64,000 bases of DNA, taken from contig JAIRKH010000083.1 in the NCBI GenBank assembly GCA_031260245.1, positions 1 to 64,000 on the forward strand, written 5' to 3'. Shown here piece after piece: positions 9,512 through 17,770 of the stretch. The notes beneath the pieces were generated by a model. That model saw nothing but the letters and a program-made list of their open reading frames with translations. It was not told the origin of the DNA and ran no database searches. Positions within the stretch are counted from its first letter, which is position 1, and every line of letters starts with the position of its first letter. The DNA is from Treponema sp. Its GTDB lineage: Bacteria > Spirochaetota > Spirochaetia > Treponematales > Breznakiellaceae. Both the position numbers and the translations under genes were made by a program.

Positions 9512-10240
9512 CTACGCTTGCCTACATTGGAGGGCTTTCACAAGAGCTTGTATATCGACTCCTTGGTCAGTACCGTTTGGGACGAGTTCCTCAAGGGTAA
9601 TATCCAAGACGAAGGGGCGCCGCGCGACGTGTTCCAGGTAGTGGGCGTCCGAGGACGTGATAAGCGGATAACCGAGCGTATCGACGGACGGAGGCAAGCG
9701 GACGCATTCAAGGGCTGCCCAGGGACCCGGCGTTACTACTCCGAGCTGGCTCGTCATAGAAAAGGCGGCGCGGTCAACGTGCGCGGGAATCACAATACCG
9801 CCGAATTCCGCGACTTTGTTTCCGATATCTTCGACGCTTAGATTCAAGGGATTCACCAGATAATATTCCACTTCGCCTTCAATGTCGTCGTTTTCGTCTA
9901 CGAACACTTGATCCCCGGTTTTTTCCGGGTTATTGAGGAAGGGCGTCAAGATGCTATATGTGTATTCGCTGAAAGCGAGGCTGGCGTCGAGCTTGGTAAA
10001 CAGGCATAGCACATGTATTTCCTCAGACGTTGTGGCTTCCATACCGAAGAGAGGCGCGACGCCGAATCGGGAGCAGGCTTTGGCGAAAGCCGGGCAATTA
10101 AGGCTCGAGTTGTGGTCCGTGAGCGCGAGGACCTGGACGCCTTTTTGGGCGGCTCTTTCTACCAGAGCGCGCGGGCTTAATTCTAAGGACCCGCAGGGCG
10201 AGAGGCAGGAATGATTGTGAAAATCGGCTAAAAGCGACGT
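9512..10240 (-). CDS. PHP-domain metal-dependent phosphoesterase, non-standard start
   Basis: The track lists only 9512-10042 (176 aa), but the same frame runs upstream and encodes the essential N-terminal PHP motif DFHNHSCLSPCGSLE followed by LALTDHNS, and later ITSSDAHYLEHV. A good ribosome site AAAGGAGAT precedes the frame, but no ATG, GTG or TTG follows it. The codon at best spacing (8 nt) is ACG at 10240-10238, giving about 242 aa. Start options are ACG initiation, another rare codon, or a base error or mutation of ATG. The family (DNA polymerase III PHP/HisK-like) hydrolyses phosphoesters; substrate unknown. Confidence 0.85.
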   Translation of the reverse strand, partial: TSLLADFHNHSCLSPCGSLELSPRALVERAAQKGVQVLALTDHNSSLNCPAFAKACSRFGVAPLFGMEATTSEEIHVLCLFTKLDASLAFSEYTYSILTPFLNNPEKTGDQVFVDENDDIEGEVEYYLVNPLNLSVEDIGNKVAEFGGIVIPAHVDRAAFSMTSQLGVVTPGPWAALECVRLPPSVDTLGYPLITSSDAHYLEHVARRPFVLDITLEELVPNGTDQGVDIQALVKALQCRQA

Positions 10241-10326
10241 TTGTTTATCTCCTTTATGTAAAATATAGACCTAAAGCGGCGTAAAGTCAAATTCTTTTCT
10301 CGCCATAAAACGTTCTTAGTCTACAC

Positions 10327-10362
10327 GGTGTCTGACACCCGTACGGTTCAAGATGTCTGACA
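10327..10362. repeat. REP palindromes
   Basis: A full 13-mer GGTGTCTGACACC is at 10327-10339 and a shorter TGTCTGACA at 10354-10362, in the gap between the PHP gene and the GH3 gene, with no transposase adjacent. Confidence 0.85.
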
Positions 10363-10379
10363 CTATTTTTATTTCTTCA

Positions 10380-10408
10380 TTTACTTTACTGAAAATCTAT
10401 GATATACT
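10380..10408 (+). promoter_or_regulatory. Promoter for the GH3 gene, extended -10
   Basis: TTTACT (10380-10385), a 17-bp spacer and TGATATACT, which is an extended -10 (TGN plus TATACT at 10403-10408). Confidence 0.6.
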
Positions 10409-10425
10409 CTTCTCAATACGATTCG

Positions 10426-10439
10426 CCTCCTTTAGGAGG
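10426..10439 (+). promoter_or_regulatory. Hairpin holding a Shine-Dalgarno copy before GH3
   Basis: CCTCC-TTTA-GGAGG forms a 5-bp stem that hides an AGGAGG element. A second AAGGAG, unpaired, lies 11 bp further on and is the one used for the ATG at 10459. The hairpin could modulate ribosome loading, or may be chance. Confidence 0.35.
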
Positions 10440-10458
10440 ATGTAATTAAGGAGATACT

Positions 10459-12729
10459 ATGGAGCGTGATATTAAGGCTCTGGTCAAACAGTTGACCATT
10501 GAAGAAAAAGTCGGGCTGTGCGGCGGAGAAGATTGGTGGCGTTTGCGGGCTGTGGAGCGTTTGGGCGTTCCCAGCGTGATGGTGAGCGACGGACCCCACG
10601 GCTTGCGTAAACAGAATGATAAGGCTGATCATCTGGGAGTGAACGACAGCATCAAAGCAGTGTGTTTTCCGTCCGCGTGCGCGACCGCGTCGTCTTTTGA
10701 CGAGGAATTGCTTTATAAGCTGGGAGAAGCCCTAGGCGAGGAGTGTCAGGCGGAGAACGTGTCTGTGATACTTGGACCCGCGATAAACATAAAACGGAGT
10801 CCGCTGTGCGGGCGTAATTTTGAATATATGTCCGAAGACCCGTTCCTTGCGGGGAAGAGCGCGGCCGCGTTTATCAAAGGCGTTCAGAGCAAGAACGTGG
10901 GAACGAGTTTGAAACACTTCGCGGTTAATAATCAAGAATTCTTCCGCACTACGGTCGATTCTGTCGTCGACGAGCGGACTTTACGGGAGATTTATCTTGC
11001 GGCGTTTGAAATAGCCGTTAAAGAAGCCCAACCGTGGACTGTTATGTGTTCCTACAACAAACTGAATGGTATTCACGCTTCGGAGCATCAGTGGTTACTT
11101 ACCAAGGTCCTGCGCGACGAATGGGGCTTTAAGGGATACGTGGTGAGCGACTGGTTCGCGGTCAGCGACCGCCCGGCCGCGCTTAACGCGGGTCTTGACC
11201 TGGAGATGCCTTATTCGGGCGGTCATAACGACGAGGCGCTTTTGGAGGCGGTCAAAGACGGTCGCGTGTCGGAAGCCGCTCTGGATGCGGCGGTCGAGCG
11301 TATATTGACCAAGGTCTTTGAATACGCGGATAACCGTATAAAGGCGGAATTCAACCTCGACGCCCACCACGCTATCGCCGCGGAAATCGAAAAAGAGAGC
11401 GCCGTTCTCCTTAAAAACGAAGGCAGTCCCGATAACGGCCTTTTACCGCTTAAAAAAGACCAGAAAATCGTATTTATAGGGGCGTACGCCGCAAAACCGC
11501 GCTTTCAGGGCGGGGGTAGTTCCCACATCAACGCGTACAAGGTGACGAGCGCGCTTGAAGCGGTAAAGGCGCGGGGCGTAGACGTCGCTTATGTTGAAGG
11601 CTTCCCAGCCGATAAGGACGTGGACGATCCATCGGCGCTCAAAGCTGCGGTTGAGGCCGCGAAACAGGCGGATGTCGCGGTCGTCTTCGCGGGATTGCCT
11701 GACGCCTTTGAAAGCGAAGGCTATGACCGGGATCACATGAGGCTACCGGATTGCCAGAACACGGTCATCGCCGCTGTCGCCGAGGCCCAGCCCAACGTCG
11801 TAGTCGTTCTGCACAACGGCTCGCCTGTGGAGGCGCCGTGGATAGGCGGCGTAAAGTCCGTACTGGAGCTGTACCTCGGCGGGCAGGCGGTCGGCGAAGC
11901 CGCGGTCGCCCTCCTGTTCGGCGAAGCGAATCCTTCGGGCAAGCTCGCCGAAACCTTCCCTCTACGCCTTGAAGACAACCCTTCCTATGAAAATTTTCCC
12001 GGAGACGGCAAAACCGCCCAGTATCGGGAAGGCGTTTTCGTGGGCTACAGGTATTACGACTACCGGAAGATGGACGCGCTTTTCCCGTTTGGGCATGGGC
12101 TTTCGTATACTTCGTTCAAATACGGGAATCTGAAAGTGGAAAAATCCGCGGTGGATTTTATTACGGGCGGCGAAACGCTCAAGGTAACAGTCGACATTAC
12201 CAATACCGGCAAGGTCGCGGGCAAAGAAACAGTTCAGCTCTACGTTGAGGACAAAACAGGCGCGGCTATCCGCCCGATACGCGAGCTTAAAGGCTTCGAT
12301 AAGGTAAGCCTCGCCCCCAGCGAAACCAAACAAGCCGTCTTCACGCTGGATAAACGTTCTTTCTCATGGTACAACGTAGAACTGGGAGACTGGTACTGCG
12401 AAACCGGCGATTATAAGATCGTTATCGGCGCGTCTTCCCGTGATTTGCGTCTTTCCGCAACGGTGAAGGTAACGTCCCACGTCAATCCGCCCTTCCATGT
12501 TGATTGGAACACGACGATTGACGCTCTCTTGAAAGATCCGCGTACCAGAGGGCTGACTTTGGAACTGAGCGACAAGCGTTTCGGCAACGGCCCGGCGCCG
12601 GAAGGCATAGCAAGCAAGTGGGCGGAACGCGGCTACCTCGAAGCGACTATGCGTAATCTCTATATGGTGATGGGCGTTCCCTACGAGGAAGTTGAAAAAA
12701 TAATCGAGGCGTTTAACAAGCTACTGTAG
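10459..12729 (+). CDS. Glycoside hydrolase family 3 (beta-glucosidase/xylosidase type)
   Basis: 756 aa with the standard order: (beta/alpha)8 domain with GPAINIKRSPLCGRNFEY and KHFAVNNQE (residues about 105-165), then VVSDWFAV carrying the nucleophile aspartate at about residue 230, followed by GLDLEMP. A second alpha/beta sandwich domain contains GGGSSHIN, and FPFGHGLSYTSF leads into the C-terminal fibronectin III-like domain. No signal peptide is visible, so it probably acts in the cytoplasm on imported oligosaccharides. It has its own promoter. Exact sugar specificity cannot be read from sequence. Confidence 0.93.
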   Translation: MERDIKALVKQLTIEEKVGLCGGEDWWRLRAVERLGVPSVMVSDGPHGLRKQNDKADHLGVNDSIKAVCFPSACATASSFDEELLYKLGEALGEECQAENVSVILGPAINIKRSPLCGRNFEYMSEDPFLAGKSAAAFIKGVQSKNVGTSLKHFAVNNQEFFRTTVDSVVDERTLREIYLAAFEIAVKEAQPWTVMCSYNKLNGIHASEHQWLLTKVLRDEWGFKGYVVSDWFAVSDRPAALNAGLDLEMPYSGGHNDEALLEAVKDGRVSEAALDAAVERILTKVFEYADNRIKAEFNLDAHHAIAAEIEKESAVLLKNEGSPDNGLLPLKKDQKIVFIGAYAAKPRFQGGGSSHINAYKVTSALEAVKARGVDVAYVEGFPADKDVDDPSALKAAVEAAKQADVAVVFAGLPDAFESEGYDRDHMRLPDCQNTVIAAVAEAQPNVVVVLHNGSPVEAPWIGGVKSVLELYLGGQAVGEAAVALLFGEANPSGKLAETFPLRLEDNPSYENFPGDGKTAQYREGVFVGYRYYDYRKMDALFPFGHGLSYTSFKYGNLKVEKSAVDFITGGETLKVTVDITNTGKVAGKETVQLYVEDKTGAAIRPIRELKGFDKVSLAPSETKQAVFTLDKRSFSWYNVELGDWYCETGDYKIVIGASSRDLRLSATVKVTSHVNPPFHVDWNTTIDALLKDPRTRGLTLELSDKRFGNGPAPEGIASKWAERGYLEATMRNLYMVMGVPYEEVEKIIEAFNKLL

Positions 12730-12740
12730 GACGTAAAACG

Positions 12741-12764
12741 GCGGCGACTCTCAAAGAGCGCCGC
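12741..12764 (+). terminator. Stem-loop after the GH3 gene
   Basis: GCGGCG-A-CTCT, loop CAA, AGAG-CGCCGC: 10 pairs with a bulged A. It starts 11 bp past the stop but lacks a T run, so terminator strength is uncertain. Confidence 0.5.
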
Positions 12765-12774
12765 GTCATAAGCG

Positions 12775-13328
12775 CCAGACACCGCTCATATGTCGCTCAT
12801 ATGTTGTCGCCGGGGATAGGCTCGTCTAACAAGTCAGATTGCCGATGTAGCCGGTGATATAAACTCCCAAACGCCCACTCCGCCGCCCGCTCCACTAACC
12901 CCGCCTTCACAGGATTTTCCGCAATGTATTCCTGCGTCCGTAAAAAGTTGTCTATCCCCCCGATTATTCGCGAGTAGAATCGCTCGCCCCACACATGCCC
13001 CTTCCGCCCGTGCGCCTTGTTCCACGCCTTCGCAAAATTACATTTTATCCACTGCATTATCTCCGATAGATTGCCGTCTTTACCCGGCTTTATCAAGAAA
13101 TGGATATGATTTCCCATGATACAGAAATCCCACAACTGGAAATGGAACTTCCGCTTGGCTTTTTTGACGAAAGAGAGGAATAATAGCTTGAATTGAGTTT
13201 CGAGCAGGCTCATGTCGTCGTGGTCTATTTTCGACGTAACGTGATACGTCGCTCCGTAGATAAGTATTCGTAAACTTCTCATATCTGTAATACGGGCTTG
13301 TCATGAGAATTGCTTCGGTGTCAGACAC
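12775..13328 (-). mobile_element. RAYT-REP unit 2, right end truncated
   Basis: On the minus strand the left end is GTGTCTGACACC (13328-13317), shared with the other units. The right end stops inside the right-hand REP: TATGAGCGGTGTCTG matches unit 4 and then departs at about 12775, next to the GH3 stem-loop. Confidence 0.8.
12797..13282 (-). CDS. RAYT transposase, copy 2 (complete)
   Basis: 161 aa Y1 HUH transposase. Motifs in order: TSKIDHDD near residue 16, the HUH in [10 protein letters not shown] near 55, [10 protein letters not shown] near 100, and [12 protein letters not shown] near 120 with the probable catalytic tyrosine. Compared with copies 3 and 4 the differences are scattered substitutions plus a different C-terminal tail. 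The frame is intact. Its left flank matches units 3 and 4 (GTGTCTGACACC, then AAGCAATTCTCAT). Such enzymes cut and join single strands at REP hairpins. Confidence 0.92.
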   Translation of the reverse strand: MRSLRILIYGATYHVTSKIDHDDMSLLETQFKLLFLSFVKKAKRKFHFQLWDFCIMGNHIHFLIKPGKDGNLSEIMQWIKCNFAKAWNKAHGRKGHVWGERFYSRIIGGIDNFLRTQEYIAENPVKAGLVERAAEWAFGSLYHRLHRQSDLLDEPIPGDNI

Positions 13329-13354
13329 TTTTTTATTTATGCGGTGTCAGACAC
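13317..13354. repeat. REP pair upstream of RAYT copy 2, overlapping the lptB frame start
   Basis: GGTGTCAGACAC at 13317-13328 and at 13343-13354. The GTG of the second copy is the first possible start codon of the lptB frame. Confidence 0.9.
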
Positions 13355-14297
13355 GCGGAGTTTGCGGCTGACAGGCTTCGCCTGCCTGCTTGACAAAGAG
13401 GGAACGATTATTGATACTTTAAACGTGAATAGCGAAGATGTTACCTACATATACGTTACAAGTTGCGAACCGTCGCCGCCGAGCGGAGGCGTTTTCTCCC
13501 CCTCCGAGGCCTCCTACATTTGGGTAACGAGCCTTGACGAGCCGAAGGAAGAAGAGCCTCCTCTCGTTGAAAAGCATCTGCTTTCCATTACGAATCTCCA
13601 CAAACGATTCGGCAGAAAGGAAGTCGTTCACGGCGTCAGCTTTTCTATGCGTAATGGACAAGTGGTAGGACTTTTGGGACCAAACGGCGCGGGCAAGACC
13701 ACGACCTTCTATATGATAGTAGGCTTCTACCGCCCGACCATAGGCAAAGTAAGCATGGACAACGTTGACATAACCCGTAAGCCCATGTATAAACGGGCGC
13801 GGCAAGGCATCGCCTATTTGCCGCAAGAAGCGTCCATCTTCCGCAAACTCACCGTGGAGCAGAACATTTGGGCGATTCTCGAAAGCCGCCTAGACATCAA
13901 CTACAGACAAAAGAAACAGCGGCTCGAAGAGCTTCTCAACGAATTCGGCATCGCCCGCCTACGGAAACAACCCGGGCTGACCCTTTCCGGTGGCGAAAGA
14001 CGGCGTACCGAAATAGCCCGCGCCTTGGCGACCGAACCGAAATTCCTCCTCCTAGACGAGCCTTTCGCCGGCATAGACCCCATCGCGGTCTACGAAATCA
14101 AGCAAATTATCCGCAAGTTAGCCAAAAAAGGCATCGGCGTGCTCATCACCGACCACAACGTCCGCGATACCCTGGAGATTACCACCGAAGCCTTCATCAT
14201 CAACGCAGGCGTAATCGTCGCCCGCGGGGACAGAGAAGCTATCCTCAACAACGAAATGGTAAGACAGGTATATCTGGGAACGGAATTCAGAATGTAA
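13344..14297 (+). CDS. lptB: LPS-export-type ABC ATPase LptB, with unusual N-terminal extension
   Basis: The ATPase core starts at about residue 75 ([17 protein letters not shown]) and has the normal ~240-residue LptB layout: Walker [25 protein letters not shown] signature, [13 protein letters not shown] Walker B and the TDHNVRDTL switch histidine. LptB powers lipopolysaccharide or related lipid transport. The frame is open for ~74 more residues upstream, to a GTG lying inside a REP palindrome. No ribosome site supports any one start; GTG 13425 is an alternative. The expected lptC/lptA neighbours are absent; RAYT copy 2 is upstream. True N-terminus unresolved. Confidence 0.85.
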   Translation: MSDTRSLRLTGFACLLDKEGTIIDTLNVNSEDVTYIYVTSCEPSPPSGGVFSPSEASYIWVTSLDEPKEEEPPLVEKHLLSITNLHKRFGRKEVVHGVSFSMRNGQVVGLLGPNGAGKTTTFYMIVGFYRPTIGKVSMDNVDITRKPMYKRARQGIAYLPQEASIFRKLTVEQNIWAILESRLDINYRQKKQRLEELLNEFGIARLRKQPGLTLSGGERRRTEIARALATEPKFLLLDEPFAGIDPIAVYEIKQIIRKLAKKGIGVLITDHNVRDTLEITTEAFIINAGVIVARGDREAILNNEMVRQVYLGTEFRM

Positions 14298-14319
14298 GGA
14301 TAAGGCGGAACGCCTCCTC

Positions 14320-14348
14320 TTGAAACCTTTGGCGCGATTTGCTACACT
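14320..14348 (+). promoter_or_regulatory. Promoter for leuS
   Basis: TTGAAA, 17 bp, TACACT, giving a leader of about 62 nt before leuS. Confidence 0.75.
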
Positions 14349-14378
14349 AAAGTTGTTCTGTAATAACAGAAAAGTCTA

Positions 14379-14399
14379 GTAAAACGCCGTCCGTTTTAC
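14379..14399 (+). other. Leader hairpin before leuS
   Basis: GTAAAACG, loop CCGTC, CGTTTTAC: a perfect 8-bp stem ending just before TTATTTAGGAG, the leuS ribosome site. I see no T-box specifier or T-box sequence, so it is not a T-box. Regulatory role unknown. Confidence 0.45.
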
Positions 14400-14416
14400 C
14401 TTATTTAGGAGCGAAA

Positions 14417-16843
14417 ATGCCGAAATATCCCTTTTTAGAAATAGAATCCAAATGGCAAAAATACTGGGAAGAGAACAAGACGTTCAAAGCGGAAGAAGAC
14501 CCCGCGATTCCCAAAGAAATGCGCCGCTATGTGCTTGATATGTTCCCCTATCCGTCCTCTCAAGGATTGCACGTGGGACATCCCGAAGGCTACACAGCCA
14601 CCGACATTTACTGTCGGTATCTCCGCGCCAACGGTTATAACGTCCTACACCCCATGGGCTTCGACGCATTCGGACTGCCCGCAGAAAATTACGCCATCAA
14701 GACCGGCGCGCATCCCGCGAAAACCACAGCCGCGAACATAGACAAGTTTCGCGCGCAAATCAAGGCGCTCGGCTTCTCCTACGATTGGGACAGAGAAGTC
14801 AGCACCTGCAACGCGGATTATTATAAATGGACCCAGTGGATATTCTTGAAACTGTTTGAGAAAGGGCTTGCCTATGAGAGCGACAGCCCTATAAATTGGT
14901 GTCCCTCGTGCAAGACGGGACTCGCCAACGAGGAAGTCAAAGACGGCGTATGCGAGCGTTGCGGCGCGAAAGTTACCCGCAAACGCATACGGCAGTGGAT
15001 TCTCAAGATTACCGCGTACGCGGAACGCCTCCTCGAAGACCTTGACGGGCTTGAGTGGCCCGAATCTGTCAAACTTATGCAGAGAAACTGGATAGGCAGG
15101 AGCGAAGGCGCGAGCGTATTATTCGTCGTAGACGGGTTCCCGGACAAGATAGAAATCTACACGACTCGTCCGGACACGCTTTTCGGCGTTACTTATATGG
15201 CGCTTGCGCCAGAGCATCCGCTCATTGAGAAGATAACGTCTCCCGCTCAAAGGGCGGCGGTTTCCGCCTACCTTGAGGAAGCCGCGAAAAAGAACGACCT
15301 TGAGCGCACCGACCTTGCCAAGACCAAGACAGGCGTTTTCTCCGGCGCTTTTGCGATTAATCCCGTGAACGGGGAGAAAGTCCCGATTTGGATAGCGGAT
15401 TACGTCCTGATTTCCTATGGGTCCGGGGCGATAATGGCCGTGCCTGCCCACGACGAGCGGGACTGGGAGTTCGCCAAGACCTTTGACTTGCCCATTCGTA
15501 CCGTGGTGATCGAGGAAAAAACGACGGACGCCAACGCGGAGCCAGTGGAATGTACCGCGGCGGACGGTTATTCGGTCAATTCAGGGCGATTTTCAGGACT
15601 GCCCACGGACCAAGCCAAGCGGCGCGTTACCGAATGGATTGAGGAGCAGGGCTGGGGTAAGAAGGCGATTAATTACAAGTTGCGAGATTGGATTTTCAGT
15701 CGGCAGCGTTACTGGGGCGAGCCGATACCGATAGTTCACTGCGAGAAATGCGGCGTCGTTCCTATACCGGAAGGCGACCTGCCCCTGCGCCTGCCGAACA
15801 TACGCTCCTACGCGCCCACCGGCACAGGCGAGTCTCCGCTTGCAGGCGTAACGGAGTGGGTCAACACTGTCTGTCCCAAATGCGGCGGCACGGCTAAACG
15901 GGAAACTAATACTATGCCCCAATGGGCCGGTTCCTGCTGGTATTACCTACGTTACCTTGACCCGAATAACCCAGACGCCTTCGCGGACAAAGATAAAATC
16001 GCCTATTGGTCGCCGGTAGACCTCTACGTTGGCGGCACGGAACACGCGGTTCTTCATCTACTTTACGCTCGTTTCTGGCACAAAGTCCTCTTTGATTTAG
16101 AGCTGGTCAACACGAAAGAGCCGTTTCAACGACTCGTCAATCAAGGCATGATTCTGGGCGAGGACAATCAGAAGATGAGCAAGAGCCGCGGCAACGTAGT
16201 CAATCCAGACAACGTTATCCGCGAATACGGCGCGGATTCCATGCGCGTCTACGAGATGTTCATGGGGCCGCTTGAGGTAAGCAAACCCTGGACCACCGCT
16301 GGTCTTGTGGGGGTTTCGCGCTTCTTGGAACGCCTGTGGAATATAGGCGAAAGGATTGGAGAGGGCGAAGCCAAGCCGCCGCTCCTCAAGTTGTTGCATA
16401 AGACCATAAAGAAGGTTTCCCAAGACACGGCGAACCTGAACTTCAACACGGCTATTAGCCAAATGATGGTATATTCCGGGGAGTTAGCCAAGCTGGAGAC
16501 GGTTCCGAGCGCGTTGTGGGAGCCGTTGGTCGTCATGCTTGGAGCTTACGCGCCGCATTTAGGCGAGGAGCTATGGATGAGGCTTGGACGCGCGGGGTCG
16601 GTATCCAAGGCGTCGTGGCCCGCATGGGACGAGGCGCTGATCGTGGACGACGAGACGACGGTAGTCGTGCAGGTGAACGGTAAGATTCGTGACAAGCTCG
16701 TGGTTCCGGTTGGAACGCCCAAGACGGAGCTTGAGAAGCTCGCGCTCGCCTCGCCCGCGGCGCGGAAGTGGCTCACGGGGCGGACGGTCAGGATTATCGT
16801 CGTGCCGGATAAGCTCGTAAACATCGTGTGTGAAGTCGTCTGA
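14417..16843 (+). CDS. leuS: Leucyl-tRNA synthetase
   Basis: Class I synthetase, 808 aa. The HIGH motif is in HVGHPEGY (residues about 48-55), followed by [14 protein letters not shown]. Two Cys pairs (CPSC and CERC, near 165-190) suggest a zinc knuckle. A CP1 editing domain follows ([20 protein letters not shown] and [11 protein letters not shown]). A second Zn-type pair CEKCG/CPKCGG leads to GSCWYYLRY, and the KMSKS loop is at about residue 590. A short C-terminal domain ends with [15 protein letters not shown] precedes the ATG. Confidence 0.98.
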   Translation: MPKYPFLEIESKWQKYWEENKTFKAEEDPAIPKEMRRYVLDMFPYPSSQGLHVGHPEGYTATDIYCRYLRANGYNVLHPMGFDAFGLPAENYAIKTGAHPAKTTAANIDKFRAQIKALGFSYDWDREVSTCNADYYKWTQWIFLKLFEKGLAYESDSPINWCPSCKTGLANEEVKDGVCERCGAKVTRKRIRQWILKITAYAERLLEDLDGLEWPESVKLMQRNWIGRSEGASVLFVVDGFPDKIEIYTTRPDTLFGVTYMALAPEHPLIEKITSPAQRAAVSAYLEEAAKKNDLERTDLAKTKTGVFSGAFAINPVNGEKVPIWIADYVLISYGSGAIMAVPAHDERDWEFAKTFDLPIRTVVIEEKTTDANAEPVECTAADGYSVNSGRFSGLPTDQAKRRVTEWIEEQGWGKKAINYKLRDWIFSRQRYWGEPIPIVHCEKCGVVPIPEGDLPLRLPNIRSYAPTGTGESPLAGVTEWVNTVCPKCGGTAKRETNTMPQWAGSCWYYLRYLDPNNPDAFADKDKIAYWSPVDLYVGGTEHAVLHLLYARFWHKVLFDLELVNTKEPFQRLVNQGMILGEDNQKMSKSRGNVVNPDNVIREYGADSMRVYEMFMGPLEVSKPWTTAGLVGVSRFLERLWNIGERIGEGEAKPPLLKLLHKTIKKVSQDTANLNFNTAISQMMVYSGELAKLETVPSALWEPLVVMLGAYAPHLGEELWMRLGRAGSVSKASWPAWDEALIVDDETTVVVQVNGKIRDKLVVPVGTPKTELEKLALASPAARKWLTGRTVRIIVVPDKLVNIVCEVV

Positions 16844-16867
16844 CAGTTTGTGCCTGCGTCTGCGCTA

Positions 16868-16896
16868 TTGACAGACCGCTCTAATGGGTAGATAAT
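16868..16896 (+). promoter_or_regulatory. Promoter for the two secreted-protein genes
   Basis: TTGACA, 17 bp, GATAAT, about 40 bp before the ATG of the first secreted protein. Confidence 0.8.
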
Positions 16897-16935
16897 AAGA
16901 CGGTTCCCAAAACTAAAACCGAAAAGGAGCGAATT

Positions 16936-17736
16936 ATGATGAAAAAAACAAGCGTTTTATTGTTGACCGCGCTATTAATAGGGACTACAACCTACGGTCA
17001 GAGCGCGGACTGGACGGATTCTCCCTTTGGCGGAACCAACGTGGAGAAAGCCATGATACTATCCGACATGGCGTTGATGAAACTAAACGGACTCATTCCT
17101 ATGCGCTTCGCCAACGCCCTAGACGGACGACCCATACCTGGAGCTACGGTGAATATACCGGGCATAGGCGTCTTCATTACGGACGACAGGGGGATTATTT
17201 CTTTTCCCCAGCGGGAGGACGGCGCGTTTACTCTGGTCTTTAGCAAAGACGGCTTTATCACCACCTCCATCCCCTTCAAGATACAGGTTTCCACAGTGAT
17301 TAACAACTGGTTCTCCGTTTCGCCCGGTCTGGAAGGGGACTTCCGGTTTGTGTTGGATTGGGGGGAGAGACCCGCGGACTTGGACATTCACTTTGAGAAG
17401 GAAGGCGGGTATCACATCTCGTATAGGAATATGCGTTCCTTGACTGACGGGAGCGCGAAACTTGACAGGGACGATACCAGCGGGTATGGACCGGAGACCA
17501 TTACCGTGGAGCGCGCGGAAGCCGGTGGGCGTTATCGCCTCTACGTGATAGATTACACCAACCGCAACGTTCCGAACTCCGCGGCGCTGTCCCGTTCGGG
17601 AGCGACTATCCGAGTCTATCGCAACAACCAGTTGCTGGATACCTTCGTTTCGCCTACCGAGAATCTCGGTAATCGGTGGAACGTGTGCGAAATCGTCCAG
17701 AACCGAGTCGTCCCTGTGGGAACCATAGGGCGTTAA
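16936..17736 (+). CDS. Secreted protein with carboxypeptidase-regulatory-like fold and DUF2135-like domain
   Basis: 266 aa with an N-terminal signal peptide (MMKKTSVLLLTALLIGTTTYGQ). Residues about 55-120 look like a transthyretin-type domain: GRPIPGATVNIPGIGVFITD and GAFTLVFSKDGFITTSIPF. Residues about 140-250 carry RPADLDIHFEKEGGYHISYR and DRDDTSGYGPETITVER, a pattern seen in extracytoplasmic proteins predicted to sit next to VWA or chaperone-like domains. Specific function unknown. It shares a promoter with the next gene, 34 bp away, also secreted. AAAGGAG ribosome site. Confidence 0.8.
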   Translation: MMKKTSVLLLTALLIGTTTYGQSADWTDSPFGGTNVEKAMILSDMALMKLNGLIPMRFANALDGRPIPGATVNIPGIGVFITDDRGIISFPQREDGAFTLVFSKDGFITTSIPFKIQVSTVINNWFSVSPGLEGDFRFVLDWGERPADLDIHFEKEGGYHISYRNMRSLTDGSAKLDRDDTSGYGPETITVERAEAGGRYRLYVIDYTNRNVPNSAALSRSGATIRVYRNNQLLDTFVSPTENLGNRWNVCEIVQNRVVPVGTIGR

Positions 17737-17770
17737 CGTCTGACATTGACTATTTTGGAAGGAATAATTT

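Noticed and set aside
14349-14416. T-box riboswitch before leuS
   Set aside because: The leader is only ~60 nt and lacks a specifier stem and T-box sequence; only an 8-bp hairpin is present.
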